A stretch of DNA of 49,398 nucleotides. Origin: JBPEWY01 sp052032225 (lineage in GTDB: Bacteria; Bacteroidota; Bacteroidia; Flavobacteriales; Flavobacteriaceae). Positions 40,829 through 49,398 of this stretch are shown one piece after another. Both the position numbers and the translations under genes were made by a program. Under the pieces are notes generated by a model. The model was not told where the DNA came from. It searched no databases and saw only the letters and a list, made by a program, of their open reading frames with translations. Within the stretch, counting starts at the first letter, position 1. Every line of letters begins with the position of its first letter. The stretch covers positions 1-49,398 of the forward strand of contig JBPEWY010000088.1 of NCBI GenBank assembly GCA_052032225.1, read 5' to 3'.

Positions 40829-42319
40829 ATGCAAATCAAATTAACTTCTACTCTTTTTGCAGCATTTTTTATTGTCGCTATCAGTATTGCTCAAGAAAGA
40901 GTTTTGCCTGCAGATACTACTGTGGTTAGCAATCATCAAGTAACCATAAACGGTAAAAGAATTCAATATAAAGCAACAACAGGAACGCAACCCGTTTGGG
41001 ATGAAAACGGCAAACCTATTGCCTCTTTATTTTACACCTACTATAAGCGTACCGATGTAAATAATACTGCTCAACGACCTTTGGTAATGTCTTTTAATGG
41101 TGGTCCGGGCTCTGCTTCTGTTTGGATGCATTTAGCATACACCGGCCCAAGAATATTAAAAATTGATGACGAAGGATATCCGGTACAACCATATGGCGTT
41201 AAAGAAAATCCGTATTCTATTTTAGATGTAGCAGACATAGTGTATATAAACCCTGTTAATACCGGATATTCTAGAACTATTCCTCCAAGCGGGAAAGAAG
41301 TAGATAGAAGTAAGTTTTTTGGAATTAATGCAGATATAGCCTATTTAGCCGATTGGCTTAACACATTTGTAACCCGCCATAACAGATGGCAATCTCCAAA
41401 ATTTTTAATAGGCGAAAGCTATGGAGGCACAAGGGTTTCAGGGCTTGCTTTAGAGTTGCAAAACAGACAGTGGATGTATTTAAATGGAGTAATATTAGTA
41501 TCTCCGGCAGATTATAAAGTACTTAGAGTTGGCGGTCCGGTATCGTCTGCTATAAATTTACCCTACTTTACGGCAGCTGCATGGTATCAAAAAGCGCTGC
41601 ATCCAACCCTGCAACAAAAAGATTTATTAGAAATTTTACCCGAAGTAGAAGAATATGCTATAAATACGCTTATTCCTGCATTAGCAAAGGGAGGATTTAT
41701 TTCTGCCAATGAAAAAGAAGCAGTAGCAGAGAAAATGGCTTATTACTCAGGCTTATCAAAAAAAGTAATTTTACAACATAATTTAGATGTTCCTACCCGA
41801 TTTTTCTGGAAAGAACTCCTACGTGATAAAGGATATACAATTGGTAGGTTAGATTCAAGATATTTAGGTATTGATAGAATAGATGCCGGTACAAGTCCGG
41901 ATTACAGTGCAGAGTTAACTTCGTGGCTACATTCTTTTACACCGGCAATTAATTATTACATTAGAGAACACTTAAATTTTAAAACAGATATAAAATACAA
42001 CATGTTTGGCCCTGTGCATCCGTGGGATAACAGTAATGATAATACCAGAGATAATTTACGTCAAGCAATGGCACAAAACCCTTATTTAAAAGTATTATTC
42101 CAGTCTGGATATTATGATGGTGCTACTACATATTTTAATGCTAAATACACCATGTGGCAAATAGATCCTAGCGGAAAATTAAAAGATAGATTGAGTTTTA
42201 AAGGATACCGAAGCGGACATATGATGTATTTACGAAAAGAAGATTTAGAGGCAGCCAATAATCATTTAAGAGAATTTATTTTAAATGCGTTGCCTAATGG
42301 TAAGTCGGCTAAATACTAA
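40829..42319 (+). CDS. S10-family serine carboxypeptidase-like protein, secreted
   Basis: A 496-residue protein with a signal peptide (about 1-21, ending ISIAQ). The S10 oxyanion segment FNGGPGSASVW, the nucleophile S197 in IGESYGGTR, a C-terminal Asp in FQSGYYDGATTY and the His in GYRSGHMMYLR give the complete triad. It is exported to the periplasm or beyond and cleaves C-terminal residues from peptides. Stand-alone, 37 bases after the TIGR02757 gene. Confidence 0.92.
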   Translation: MQIKLTSTLFAAFFIVAISIAQERVLPADTTVVSNHQVTINGKRIQYKATTGTQPVWDENGKPIASLFYTYYKRTDVNNTAQRPLVMSFNGGPGSASVWMHLAYTGPRILKIDDEGYPVQPYGVKENPYSILDVADIVYINPVNTGYSRTIPPSGKEVDRSKFFGINADIAYLADWLNTFVTRHNRWQSPKFLIGESYGGTRVSGLALELQNRQWMYLNGVILVSPADYKVLRVGGPVSSAINLPYFTAAAWYQKALHPTLQQKDLLEILPEVEEYAINTLIPALAKGGFISANEKEAVAEKMAYYSGLSKKVILQHNLDVPTRFFWKELLRDKGYTIGRLDSRYLGIDRIDAGTSPDYSAELTSWLHSFTPAINYYIREHLNFKTDIKYNMFGPVHPWDNSNDNTRDNLRQAMAQNPYLKVLFQSGYYDGATTYFNAKYTMWQIDPSGKLKDRLSFKGYRSGHMMYLRKEDLEAANNHLREFILNALPNGKSAKY

Positions 42320-42352
42320 TAGTAAAAAGCTGTTATCAAAACCTTAAATCTC

Positions 42353-42382
42353 TTGTAATAGTAAGCAAAACACGTATCTTTG
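42353..42382 (+). promoter_or_regulatory. promoter of the BatA-like operon
   Basis: TTG at 42353-42355 and TATCTTTG at 42375-42382 (exact TAnnTTTG) with 19 bases between. The BatA-like ATG is 22 bases after the -7 box. It appears to drive genes up to 46567. Confidence 0.65.
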
Positions 42383-42404
42383 GCTAAAGCATATAAAACA
42401 GCTT

Positions 42405-44330
42405 ATGCAGTTTAATAATCCTCAAATTCTTTGGGCTCTTTTACTATTACTTATTCCTGTAATTGTACATCTTTTTCAGCTTAGAAGATTTAAAAAAACA
42501 CCTTTTACCAATGTAAAGTTACTGCAAAGTATTAGCATTCAAACAAGAAAGAGCAACCAACTAAAAAAATGGTTAATACTTTGCACACGACTTTTGGCGC
42601 TGGCTGCTATTATTTTAGCGTTTGCACAACCTTATATTGGCTCAAAATCTAATAATACCTCTAAAAACTATATTTTTTATGTAGATAACTCTTTTAGTAT
42701 GCAGGCTAAAGGAGACCGAGGTGTTTTGCTTGAAAGAGCCATACAAGATCTTATTTCTACCCTACCCAAAAATCAATCTGTTACTGTATTTACGAATGAT
42801 TCTGAATTTGTAAATCAGGATTTAGAAACTATTAAAAACAAACTTTTAAAAATTAATTATACCTACAAGCAATTAACATTAAACGAAATTACTCTAAAAG
42901 CTAAACAATTATCAAATAATACTGATAACAGCAATTTGGTTGTAATATCAGATTTTCAATCAAGCATAATAGATAATATAGAGTCCTTAGACTCTTTACC
43001 GGTAAACACACAATGGGTTGCTTTATCTCCTAAACAAAACATAAATTTTAGCATTGATAGTATTTTATTAGATAGCACAGACCCAATTACATGGCATATA
43101 CAACTATTTGTTTCTGCCAATAAAAAAACTACAGCAGTTATTCCTGTTTCTTTGTACAATAGTGATGTTTTAATGGCAAAATCTGCTGTTACTTTCTCAA
43201 ATAACAACAAAGGGCAAACCACATTTTCTATACCTGCAAAAGCTATTATTAAAGGGAAATTTTTAATTGAAGATGATGCGCTGCAATATGATAACTCGTT
43301 GTTTTTTGCATTAAACTCTCCGGAGCAAATTAATGTGTTGAGTATTAATGAAGCTGACGATACTTTTTTAAGAAAAATTTATGCAGATAAGCAGTTTAAC
43401 TACTCTTCTTATAACTATAACAACGTTGATTATAACGTTTTAACAAACCAGCAAGTAATCATTTTAAACGAATTAAAAACCATCCCGCAAGCTTTATCTA
43501 ATATTTTGTATAATGTTTTCTCTGAAGGATGCAATTTAGTTATTATCCCAAATTCTGAGGCAGATGTTAAAGCTTACAACACCTTACTGAGACAATTAAA
43601 TATGCCCTTACTAAAAAATAAAATAGAGGCAGAAAATAATATAACTACCATTAGTTTTAATCACCCCTTATACAAAGGTGTTTTCGAAAAATCAGTTAAA
43701 AACTTTCAATACCCAAATGTTTTATCATATTGGGCACTTACTAGTAACCGTGAGTCTACACCGCTTATTTTTCAAAATAATCGCCCGTTTTTAGCAGTTA
43801 AAAATAATTGCTTTTTATTTACGGCTTCGCTGCAAAATAAGTATAGCAATTTTACTCAATCGGCTCTGGTAGTCCCAACATTTTACAATATTGCCAGTTT
43901 AAATTTAATGGCTAATAAACTATACTTTACTATGGGAGCAGATAGTAAAGCCAATATTAAAGTAAAACTTAATAAAGATAATGTAATTAGCTTAAAATCA
44001 AACAGCTATAGCTTTATCCCACAACAGCAAATAAATGCAAATAGTGTTACTTTATTTTTAGAAGAGCACCCTGAAAATGCTGCTGTTTATACTGTAGAAA
44101 ACAACGAAAACAACATTCAGTATTTAGCGTTAAACTACGCTCGTGATGAAAGTAAGTTATCATACGCAAACACTAGCCAAATACAAGCCGGCAATGTATT
44201 TAATACCATCCCTGATTTTTTTGAAGCTGTAAAAAAAGAAAATAGTGTAAACGAGCTTTGGAAATGGTTTGTTATTTTTGCATTGGTATTTTTATTAATA
44301 GAAGTACTTTTATTAAAATTTTTTAAATGA
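42405..44330 (+). CDS. BatA-domain membrane protein with degenerate VWA domain
   Basis: A 641-residue protein. The N-terminus is the BatA type (LLIPVIVHLFQLRRFKKTPFTNVKLLQSI) with membrane segments at about 5-25 and 58-77. A von Willebrand factor A-like domain follows with the MIDAS-like DNSFSMQ near residue 98, and there is a C-terminal membrane helix (about 620-638). The DxSxS motif reads DNSFS, so metal binding is plausible. Such proteins occur with MoxR ATPases and aerotolerance genes in other contexts, but none is here. The last four bases overlap the next gene's start. Confidence 0.85.
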   Translation: MQFNNPQILWALLLLLIPVIVHLFQLRRFKKTPFTNVKLLQSISIQTRKSNQLKKWLILCTRLLALAAIILAFAQPYIGSKSNNTSKNYIFYVDNSFSMQAKGDRGVLLERAIQDLISTLPKNQSVTVFTNDSEFVNQDLETIKNKLLKINYTYKQLTLNEITLKAKQLSNNTDNSNLVVISDFQSSIIDNIESLDSLPVNTQWVALSPKQNINFSIDSILLDSTDPITWHIQLFVSANKKTTAVIPVSLYNSDVLMAKSAVTFSNNNKGQTTFSIPAKAIIKGKFLIEDDALQYDNSLFFALNSPEQINVLSINEADDTFLRKIYADKQFNYSSYNYNNVDYNVLTNQQVIILNELKTIPQALSNILYNVFSEGCNLVIIPNSEADVKAYNTLLRQLNMPLLKNKIEAENNITTISFNHPLYKGVFEKSVKNFQYPNVLSYWALTSNRESTPLIFQNNRPFLAVKNNCFLFTASLQNKYSNFTQSALVVPTFYNIASLNLMANKLYFTMGADSKANIKVKLNKDNVISLKSNSYSFIPQQQINANSVTLFLEEHPENAAVYTVENNENNIQYLALNYARDESKLSYANTSQIQAGNVFNTIPDFFEAVKKENSVNELWKWFVIFALVFLLIEVLLLKFFK

Positions 44331-45580
44331 ATCTTCTCTTAAAATCTGCTACTGTAATTCAACAAAACAGTCCTTTTCATAAACAAGTAGTAGACATTCT
44401 GATTGTAGATGGTCTTATTAAAAACATAGCTAAAAATATTGAGCCGGATACTAATACCAAAGTAATAACCTTAGAAAACCTTCACGTTTCCGGTGGATGG
44501 ATTGATACCAGTGTAAGCTTTGGAGAACCCGGCTTCGAAGAGCGTGAAACAATTAAAAACGGTTTAAAAACTGCTGCTAAAAGTGGGTTTACGCAAATAG
44601 TTTTAAACGCCAACACTAATCCTGTAATAGATACAAGTTCTGATATCACTTTTGTTAAAGAAAAAGCAAAAGGGGCTGCAACTTCTTTGCTGCCTACCGG
44701 AGCACTAACTGTTAAAAGTGAGGGTAAAGATTTGGCCGAACTTTTTGATATGACAAATGCCGGTGCTGTAGCTTTTTCTGATTACCAAAAACCTATAGAG
44801 AACGCCAACTTGCTCAAAATAGCATTATTATACACACAAAGTTTTAACGGACTGGTATGTTCTTTCCCGTTAGAAAAAAACACAGCAGGTAAAGGAATTG
44901 TTAATGAAGATAAAGTTACTACACTACTAGGATTAAAAGGTATTCCAACAATTTCTGAAGAGCTTCAAATAGCTCGAGATTTACAAATATTAGAATATAC
45001 AGGAGGTAAACTGCATATCCCAACAATAAGCACTTCAAAAAGTGTAGCTCTTATAAAAGAAGCAAAACAAAAAGGACTGGATGTAACATGTAGTGTAGCA
45101 ATACATAATTTGTATTTTACCAGCGATGCTTTGAATAGTTTTAACACAAACTTTAAGGTTTTACCACCTTTACGTACCGAGCAAGATTGTAAAGCATTGC
45201 AAAAAGCCGTAAAAGATGGTACAATAGATTTTGTAACATCAGATCACAACCCGATAGATATAGAAAATAAACGCGTAGAATTTGATTATGCCTTATACGG
45301 CTCTGTTGGGTTAGAAAGTTGTTTTGGTGCTTTAAATAAACTATTTGGTACAGAAAAAACAATAGAAATTCTTACTAAAGGAGCAGATAGATTTAACGGG
45401 AAAGAACCCGAGCTAAAAGTAGGAGCTAATGCTAATTTAACATTGTTTAATCCAGATAAAACCAATGTCTTCACAGAAAGTAATGTGTTTTCTACCTCTA
45501 AAAACGCTATGTTCTTAAACCAAGAACTTAAAGGCATTGTTTACGGAGTAATAAACAATAATATAGTAGAACTTAATTAA
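44327..45580 (+). CDS. dihydroorotase homologue lacking metal-binding histidines
   Basis: A 417-residue amidohydrolase-fold protein clearly derived from dihydroorotase (GGWIDTSVSFGEPGFEERET, NTNPVID, LPTGALT, VTSDHNPI, GSVGLESCFGAL). The HxH after the first strand (IDxHxH) is replaced by S62 and S64, and the third His (CHVST segment) by Thr233; D306 remains. It is therefore probably inactive or repurposed, as is known for pseudo-DHOases in other bacteria that partner aspartate carbamoyltransferase. The ATGA overlap ties it to the BatA-like gene. Many flavobacterial relatives appear to share this. Confidence 0.85.
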   Translation: MNLLLKSATVIQQNSPFHKQVVDILIVDGLIKNIAKNIEPDTNTKVITLENLHVSGGWIDTSVSFGEPGFEERETIKNGLKTAAKSGFTQIVLNANTNPVIDTSSDITFVKEKAKGAATSLLPTGALTVKSEGKDLAELFDMTNAGAVAFSDYQKPIENANLLKIALLYTQSFNGLVCSFPLEKNTAGKGIVNEDKVTTLLGLKGIPTISEELQIARDLQILEYTGGKLHIPTISTSKSVALIKEAKQKGLDVTCSVAIHNLYFTSDALNSFNTNFKVLPPLRTEQDCKALQKAVKDGTIDFVTSDHNPIDIENKRVEFDYALYGSVGLESCFGALNKLFGTEKTIEILTKGADRFNGKEPELKVGANANLTLFNPDKTNVFTESNVFSTSKNAMFLNQELKGIVYGVINNNIVELN

Positions 45581-45588
45581 AAGTTACT

Positions 45589-45906
45589 ATGAGTGATAAA
45601 AATAACATAAATGCTATTATTGCTTACTTGACTATTTTTGGCGCTATAGTTGCAATTATTTTTAATGCTGAAAAAAACAATGCTTTTGCAAGAAAGCATA
45701 TTCGACAAGCATTTGGGCTTCATCTATGCTTTTTCCTTATAGGCTATTTTGTTTCTATGTTTAACTCTTGGCCGGCTACATTAGGTTTTTGGATTTTCTT
45801 TTTTACCCTCTGGCTTTACGGTTTTATAGGTGCAATAAGCAAAAAAGAGCATCTTGTACCGTTTTTGGGTAACTATTTTCAGCAATGGTTTACTTTTATA
45901 AAATAA
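45589..45906 (+). CDS. small DUF4870-like membrane protein
   Basis: A 105-residue protein with three hydrophobic segments (about 8-25, 41-58, 64-83) and the DUF4870/Tic20-like AFARKHIRQAFGLHLCFFLIGY between the first two. It starts 8 bases after the dihydroorotase homologue stop. Membrane protein of unknown function, probably translated in the same operon. Confidence 0.83.
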   Translation: MSDKNNINAIIAYLTIFGAIVAIIFNAEKNNAFARKHIRQAFGLHLCFFLIGYFVSMFNSWPATLGFWIFFFTLWLYGFIGAISKKEHLVPFLGNYFQQWFTFIK

Positions 45907-45907
45907 A

Positions 45908-46567
45908 ATGGACACAAAAACATTACCACTACATCATTTAATCAGAAAACCAAAAAAAGACATCTCTAATGCCCCTGCTCTATTTATGTTGCATGGGTAC
46001 GGAAGTAATGAAGAGGATTTATTTTCTTTTGCAAATGAGCTACCGGATGAGTTGTTTATAATTTCACTACGAGCCCCACTTACATTAATGCCTTTTGGGT
46101 ATGCGTGGTATGCGATACATTTTGATGCTCAAGACGGTAAATGGAGCGATGATGAACAAGCAAAGCAAGCTAGAGATGTAATTGCACAATGCATAGATAA
46201 TGCTATTGACCAATATCCGATAGATAAAAATAATATTACACTTTTAGGCTTTAGCCAAGGTACTATTTTAAGCTTAGCAGTAGCATTAACATATCCTGAA
46301 AAAGTTAAAAATGTTATAGGATTAAGCGGATATTTAAACCCTCATATTATACCTGAAAATTTATCTGAAAAAGACTATTCGCATTTAAATATGTTTATTT
46401 CTCATGGTAGCGTAGATCAGGTAATTCCGGTAGATTGGGCCAGAAAAACAGCTCCATTTTTAAAACAACTTGATATTACGCACGAATATAAAGAATATCC
46501 GGTTGGACATGGTGTAGCGCCACAAAACTTCTATGACCTTAACGAATGGCTAAAAAAACATTTATAG
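45908..46567 (+). CDS. alpha/beta hydrolase, carboxylesterase/phospholipase family
   Basis: A 219-residue alpha/beta hydrolase: FMLHGYGSNEEDLF oxyanion segment, nucleophile in LGFSQGTI, Asp in SVDQVIP and His in VGHGVAP. It resembles the carboxylesterase/lysophospholipase family (YpfH/Lyp type). It is cytoplasmic, as there is no signal peptide, and it is the last gene of the four-gene run, one base after the preceding gene. The substrate is unknown. Confidence 0.9.
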   Translation: MDTKTLPLHHLIRKPKKDISNAPALFMLHGYGSNEEDLFSFANELPDELFIISLRAPLTLMPFGYAWYAIHFDAQDGKWSDDEQAKQARDVIAQCIDNAIDQYPIDKNNITLLGFSQGTILSLAVALTYPEKVKNVIGLSGYLNPHIIPENLSEKDYSHLNMFISHGSVDQVIPVDWARKTAPFLKQLDITHEYKEYPVGHGVAPQNFYDLNEWLKKHL

Positions 46568-46574
46568 CTTATAA

Positions 46575-46961
46575 TTAATATAGATTATACTTTTTTAATA
46601 TTTCAATAAACCCCTCTTTCTGAAGGGGTTTTTCTATAAATTCTAATACCAAAGTATTAGCATTTGCTTTTTCTTTATCTCTGGTATCTATAGATGAGCT
46701 CAACATTAAAATTGCAGGCTTAAAATTAGCCTTGAACGTAAGTTCAGATAGCTCTTCTAAAAACTCAAAACCATCCATAACCGGCATTTTAATATCTAAT
46801 AATATTAGTAGTTTTTGTTTGTTGTTATGAGTTTCTTGTAACCAATGTAAGGCTTCTTTACCATTTGCTACAACAACAGGAGTTATACCGGTTAAATTAA
46901 CCAGTAATTTTTTTGTGATAAGCTGGTCTATGGGGTTATCTTCAACTATTAATATTACCAT
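46575..46961 (-). CDS. single-domain response regulator
   Basis: A 128-residue CheY-like receiver with no output domain: E7/D8 acidic pocket in IVEDNP, phospho-acceptor D56 in LLDIKMP, the Ser/Thr in MLSSS and the Lys in EFIEKP. It overlaps the histidine kinase gene by 20 bases, so the pair is almost certainly one system; phosphate may pass to another protein. Its 3' end contains the terminator of the opposite operon. Confidence 0.93.
   Translation of the reverse strand: MVILIVEDNPIDQLITKKLLVNLTGITPVVVANGKEALHWLQETHNNKQKLLILLDIKMPVMDGFEFLEELSELTFKANFKPAILMLSSSIDTRDKEKANANTLVLEFIEKPLQKEGFIEILKKYNLY
46608..46633 (+). terminator. rho-independent terminator inside the convergent regulator gene
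   Basis: AAACCCCT (46608-46615) and AGGGGTTT (46624-46631) form a perfect 8-bp stem with an 8-base loop and a short T-run. It lies 40 bases after the esterase stop, within the coding end of the response regulator on the other strand. Confidence 0.65.
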
Positions 46962-48366
46962 TGTAATACGGTATCGTAAGTGTTATGGTGGTTCCTTTTT
47001 GGTAGGTAGAGTCTATACCAATTTCTCCTTTCATGTTTTCTACAGTATCTTTTACTATATATAACCCTAACCCTACTCCAGTTTGAGAGTGATTTCCGGA
47101 ATAAAACATGCTAAACACCTTTTCTAGATGTTCTTGTTTAATTCCTATACCATTATCTTTCACCGTAATAATAATAACCTCTTTTTGTTTTTTAGAGGTA
47201 ATGGTAACAATTGGTTTTTCTTTTGTTTCATCGCTGTGTTCTATAGCATTTGCTATTAAGTTACTAAGTACAATTCTGAGCCTTACTTTATCGGCTTTAA
47301 AAGCATTTAATTCTAATTCTTTTACAAACTCAATTTGCTGCGCTTTTTTACTAAAGCGTAAATCGTTTAAAATCTCATCTAACAACTCATTAAAATTAAC
47401 CGGGACAATTTTAGACTCTAAACGTTTATTTTTGGAATACGAAAGTACTTTTTTAATATAATCGTCTTGACGCTGTAAACTTTCTTCAATCATTTTTAAA
47501 TATTCCGGTAATTCATCCGGATTTAAATCGTGCTTCATTAAATCTACCAGCCCCATTATTGATGTAATTGGAGCGCGTAAATCATGAGAAACACTGTAAA
47601 CAAATTTATCTAACTCTAAGTTAGCTAGTTGTAAATCGTTATAACTTTTCTTTAGGTTTTCTTCTGATTTATTTAGTTTGTTTATAATAAAAATAAAGTA
47701 TAAGCCACCACCAAAAACAATAATTAAAACAAACAGACCATTAGCTATAAATAGCGTTTTCTCTACGCTTCTGCTAATTTGGCTAAGCTCATCAGAAAAT
47801 AAATACTGAATTACAGTAAGTTCTTTATTGATTTCAAGAATATCTGCAGCATAAGCATCTGCACTATTTTTTGAGAGTTGATTGTTTTTTATTCTAATTC
47901 TAACCTTTTCGCCTAATTTTTCTAAGGCTGTTAGCAAGGGGTTACCTCTTTCTACTAATTCCGTTAAATCGTTATAGAATGCTTGGCCTTTAAAGTTTTT
48001 ATAAAACCAAACATAATTATCAAGGTCTTCTACCCTATGATGCCCTTTTATTAAGGCTTGCTTTAATTGATTTTCGTCTGCACCAGATAGCAACTTTACT
48101 CTAAACTCTCTAGTTCCTATTGCATAGTCTAAGTTTTTTTTATAGAGCTCCCAGGTAGATTCTTCGTTATCATACAAATAAGCTAATAAATAAATAGCTG
48201 AATTTTTTTGGGCTTTAGCAAAAGTAGATTCGGCGTTAATATAAGTTCTAACACCAGATGTAGTTTTAATAGTGTAATAATTAAAAATAACAACCAGTAA
48301 ACTGCCCAAAGATACGAGCAGAATAGACAAACTATTTCTTTTTATAAAATGTAAGCTTGGGGGCAT
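46942..48366 (-). CDS. membrane sensor histidine kinase
   Basis: A 474-residue kinase: transmembrane segments at about 12-31 and 205-228 enclose a periplasmic, largely helical sensor of about 170 residues. A coiled linker is followed by the HisKA motif VYSVSHDLRAPITS (H261) and an HATPase domain with SNLIANAIEH, DNGIGIKQEHLEKVF and GVGLGLYIVK. No PAS or HAMP domain was recognised. Paired by overlap with a receiver-only regulator. The signal is unknown; the sensor resembles helical chemoreceptor-type modules only in general form. Confidence 0.92.
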   Translation of the reverse strand: MPPSLHFIKRNSLSILLVSLGSLLVVIFNYYTIKTTSGVRTYINAESTFAKAQKNSAIYLLAYLYDNEESTWELYKKNLDYAIGTREFRVKLLSGADENQLKQALIKGHHRVEDLDNYVWFYKNFKGQAFYNDLTELVERGNPLLTALEKLGEKVRIRIKNNQLSKNSADAYAADILEINKELTVIQYLFSDELSQISRSVEKTLFIANGLFVLIIVFGGGLYFIFIINKLNKSEENLKKSYNDLQLANLELDKFVYSVSHDLRAPITSIMGLVDLMKHDLNPDELPEYLKMIEESLQRQDDYIKKVLSYSKNKRLESKIVPVNFNELLDEILNDLRFSKKAQQIEFVKELELNAFKADKVRLRIVLSNLIANAIEHSDETKEKPIVTITSKKQKEVIIITVKDNGIGIKQEHLEKVFSMFYSGNHSQTGVGLGLYIVKDTVENMKGEIGIDSTYQKGTTITLTIPYYNGNINS

Positions 48367-48400
48367 ACTTTTTAATTATTTTGTAATAATACTAAATTAA

Positions 48401-48904
48401 TTAGTTAATATCACTTTTAGCATAGAGCAAATAATCTAATACTGTAAAATTTATTCCTAAATCGTCTTTTAATTCGTATTTTATAAATAATTCTCCCCAA
48501 TGTTTTCCATCAGAGAAATCTGCAATAATCCACTTGTGGTTTAACACTTTAATTTTATTAAGCTTCATTGGGTTGCCGGTCATACCATCAAACGGAACTA
48601 ACGGATTATTCCCCTTTGTCTCGTTGGTTTCTAAAAGCTTATCTGTTATATAGCCGGCTGGGTTATCTAAATTTAAATGATCAAAATATGAGAGAGCATC
48701 ATCATTATTATCTAAAGCAAAATACTGTAAATCTAAGTTATTCATAAGCAAGGTTTCGGTAGAGTCTTGCAGTTTTGCTACTTCTTTTTCTAGTTTTTTT
48801 ATAGTGCGATCTTGTTCTTTAAAATAATTGCTGCTACTTACATACTGAAATAGTGCAAATAATACTGCAAAAAAGAACAAATACATGAATATTTTTTGTT
48901 TCAT
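48401..48904 (-). CDS. membrane-anchored protein of unknown function
   Basis: A 167-residue protein with one N-terminal transmembrane segment (about 5-22, IFMYLFFFAVLFALFQYV), a short coiled coil (about 28-58, RTIKKLEKEVAKLQDSTETLL) and a small C-terminal domain (IKVLNHKWIIADFSDGKHWGELFIKY). It looks like a flavobacterial conserved protein and starts three bases after the MBL gene stop. I recall related entries labelled hydrolase without evidence. No function is assigned. Confidence 0.82.
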   Translation of the reverse strand: MKQKIFMYLFFFAVLFALFQYVSSSNYFKEQDRTIKKLEKEVAKLQDSTETLLMNNLDLQYFALDNNDDALSYFDHLNLDNPAGYITDKLLETNETKGNNPLVPFDGMTGNPMKLNKIKVLNHKWIIADFSDGKHWGELFIKYELKDDLGINFTVLDYLLYAKSDIN

Positions 48905-48907
48905 AAA

Positions 48908-49398
48908 CTATAAAGTAATTTGAAGGTTATCGTATGCTAAAAAAACGTTTTTTGGTAAATTTTGTTGTACTTCTTCATGAAAACCCATTAAATGACTAAT
49001 ATGGGTTAAATATGCCTTTTTGGGTTTTATTTTTTCAATAAAATCTAAGGCTTCTTGTAGGTTAAAATGAGAATGATGCGGCTCTTTTCTTAAGGCGTTT
49101 ACAACCAGTACTTCTAAATCTTTTAGTTTAGCACATTCATTGTCTTCAACAGTTTTTGCATCAGTTATATAAGCAAAATTATCTATCCTGTAACCAAATA
49201 CCTGAAGCCTGTTGTGCATTACATTTATTGGGGTTACCAGTTTATTGTGTAGCTTAAAGGGCACATTATTTATAACCTCATTTACTTTTACTGCAGGCGC
49301 TCCCGGATATCTATCTTCATCAGCAAATATATAATCAAACCTACGCTCAAGACCTTTAATAACTCTTTTATGGGCATATATTGGGATGTCTCCTTGCC
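48908..49398 (-). CDS. MBL-fold metallo-hydrolase (PhnP-like), 5' end outside window
   Basis: The C-terminal 163 residues of a metallo-beta-lactamase-fold hydrolase; the reading frame is open to the window edge, so the start is missing. Segments QGDIPIYAHKRVIKGLERRFDYIF, NFAYITDAKTV, LEVLVVNALRKEPHHSHFNLQEALDFI and AYLTHISHLMGFHEEV are those of PhnP/RNase-Z-like proteins. The N-terminal HxHxDH site is outside the window. It heads a run of four co-directional genes into the two-component system. Confidence 0.87.
   Translation of the reverse strand, partial: QGDIPIYAHKRVIKGLERRFDYIFADEDRYPGAPAVKVNEVINNVPFKLHNKLVTPINVMHNRLQVFGYRIDNFAYITDAKTVEDNECAKLKDLEVLVVNALRKEPHHSHFNLQEALDFIEKIKPKKAYLTHISHLMGFHEEVQQNLPKNVFLAYDNLQITL

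Overview
The window is a low-GC chromosomal segment from a member of the Flavobacteriaceae (Bacteroidota). Four things point there: the PorX-type response regulator with a PglZ domain, several small proteins typical of flavobacteria (DUF4258, DUF5916, DUF6146/DUF6787-like), TonB-dependent receptors with an N-terminal carboxypeptidase-like domain, and promoter-like TAnnTTTG boxes placed very close to start codons. It is dense housekeeping DNA. I saw no rRNA, tRNA, CRISPR array, insertion sequence or prophage, and no gene-free stretch reaches 300 bases.

Layout. 1-3640: truncated HD phosphohydrolase, divergent porX-tsaE, a 52-residue lipoprotein and a membrane protein. 3671-7585: alanine dehydrogenase, a DUF4258 protein, proline dehydrogenase (opposite strand) and aroB. 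7586-11116: a long structured leader followed by the overlapping genes speA-speB-deoxyhypusine-synthase-like, a compact route from arginine through agmatine and putrescine, probably to homospermidine. 11178-15178: small acidic protein, then DinB-like protein, PEP carboxylase and an Lrp/AsnC regulator on the minus strand. 15284-17413: M14 carboxypeptidase divergent from an XRE regulator, with three GTTTAC-N4-GTAAAC palindromes between them. 17415-24028: TerC-like protein, ParC, ParE, YchF. 24146-31835: TonB receptor, ferredoxin divergent from an acyl-CoA reductase, serC-serA, DUF937 protein and a lipoprotein. 31867-34863: a three-gene transcription unit ending in a TonB receptor with a strongly His/Asp/Glu-rich insert, suggestive of metal uptake. 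34896-40791: small membrane protein, FolE, DUF5916 protein, LolD-like ATPase, methyltransferase, TIGR02757 protein. 40829-46567: S10 peptidase, then a four-gene run (BatA-like, dihydroorotase-like without its metal-binding histidines, membrane protein, esterase). 46575-49398, minus strand: single-domain response regulator, histidine kinase, membrane-anchored protein and a truncated MBL-fold hydrolase.

The observations most worth follow-up are the pseudoknot-capable leader ahead of speA, the GTTTAC-N4-GTAAAC operator set of the XRE/M14 pair, the polyamine operon with its DHS-like enzyme, the His-rich receptor, the degenerate dihydroorotase, and hairpin terminators lying inside coding sequence at convergent junctions. 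All functional calls come from reading motifs and remembered families; no database search was run.
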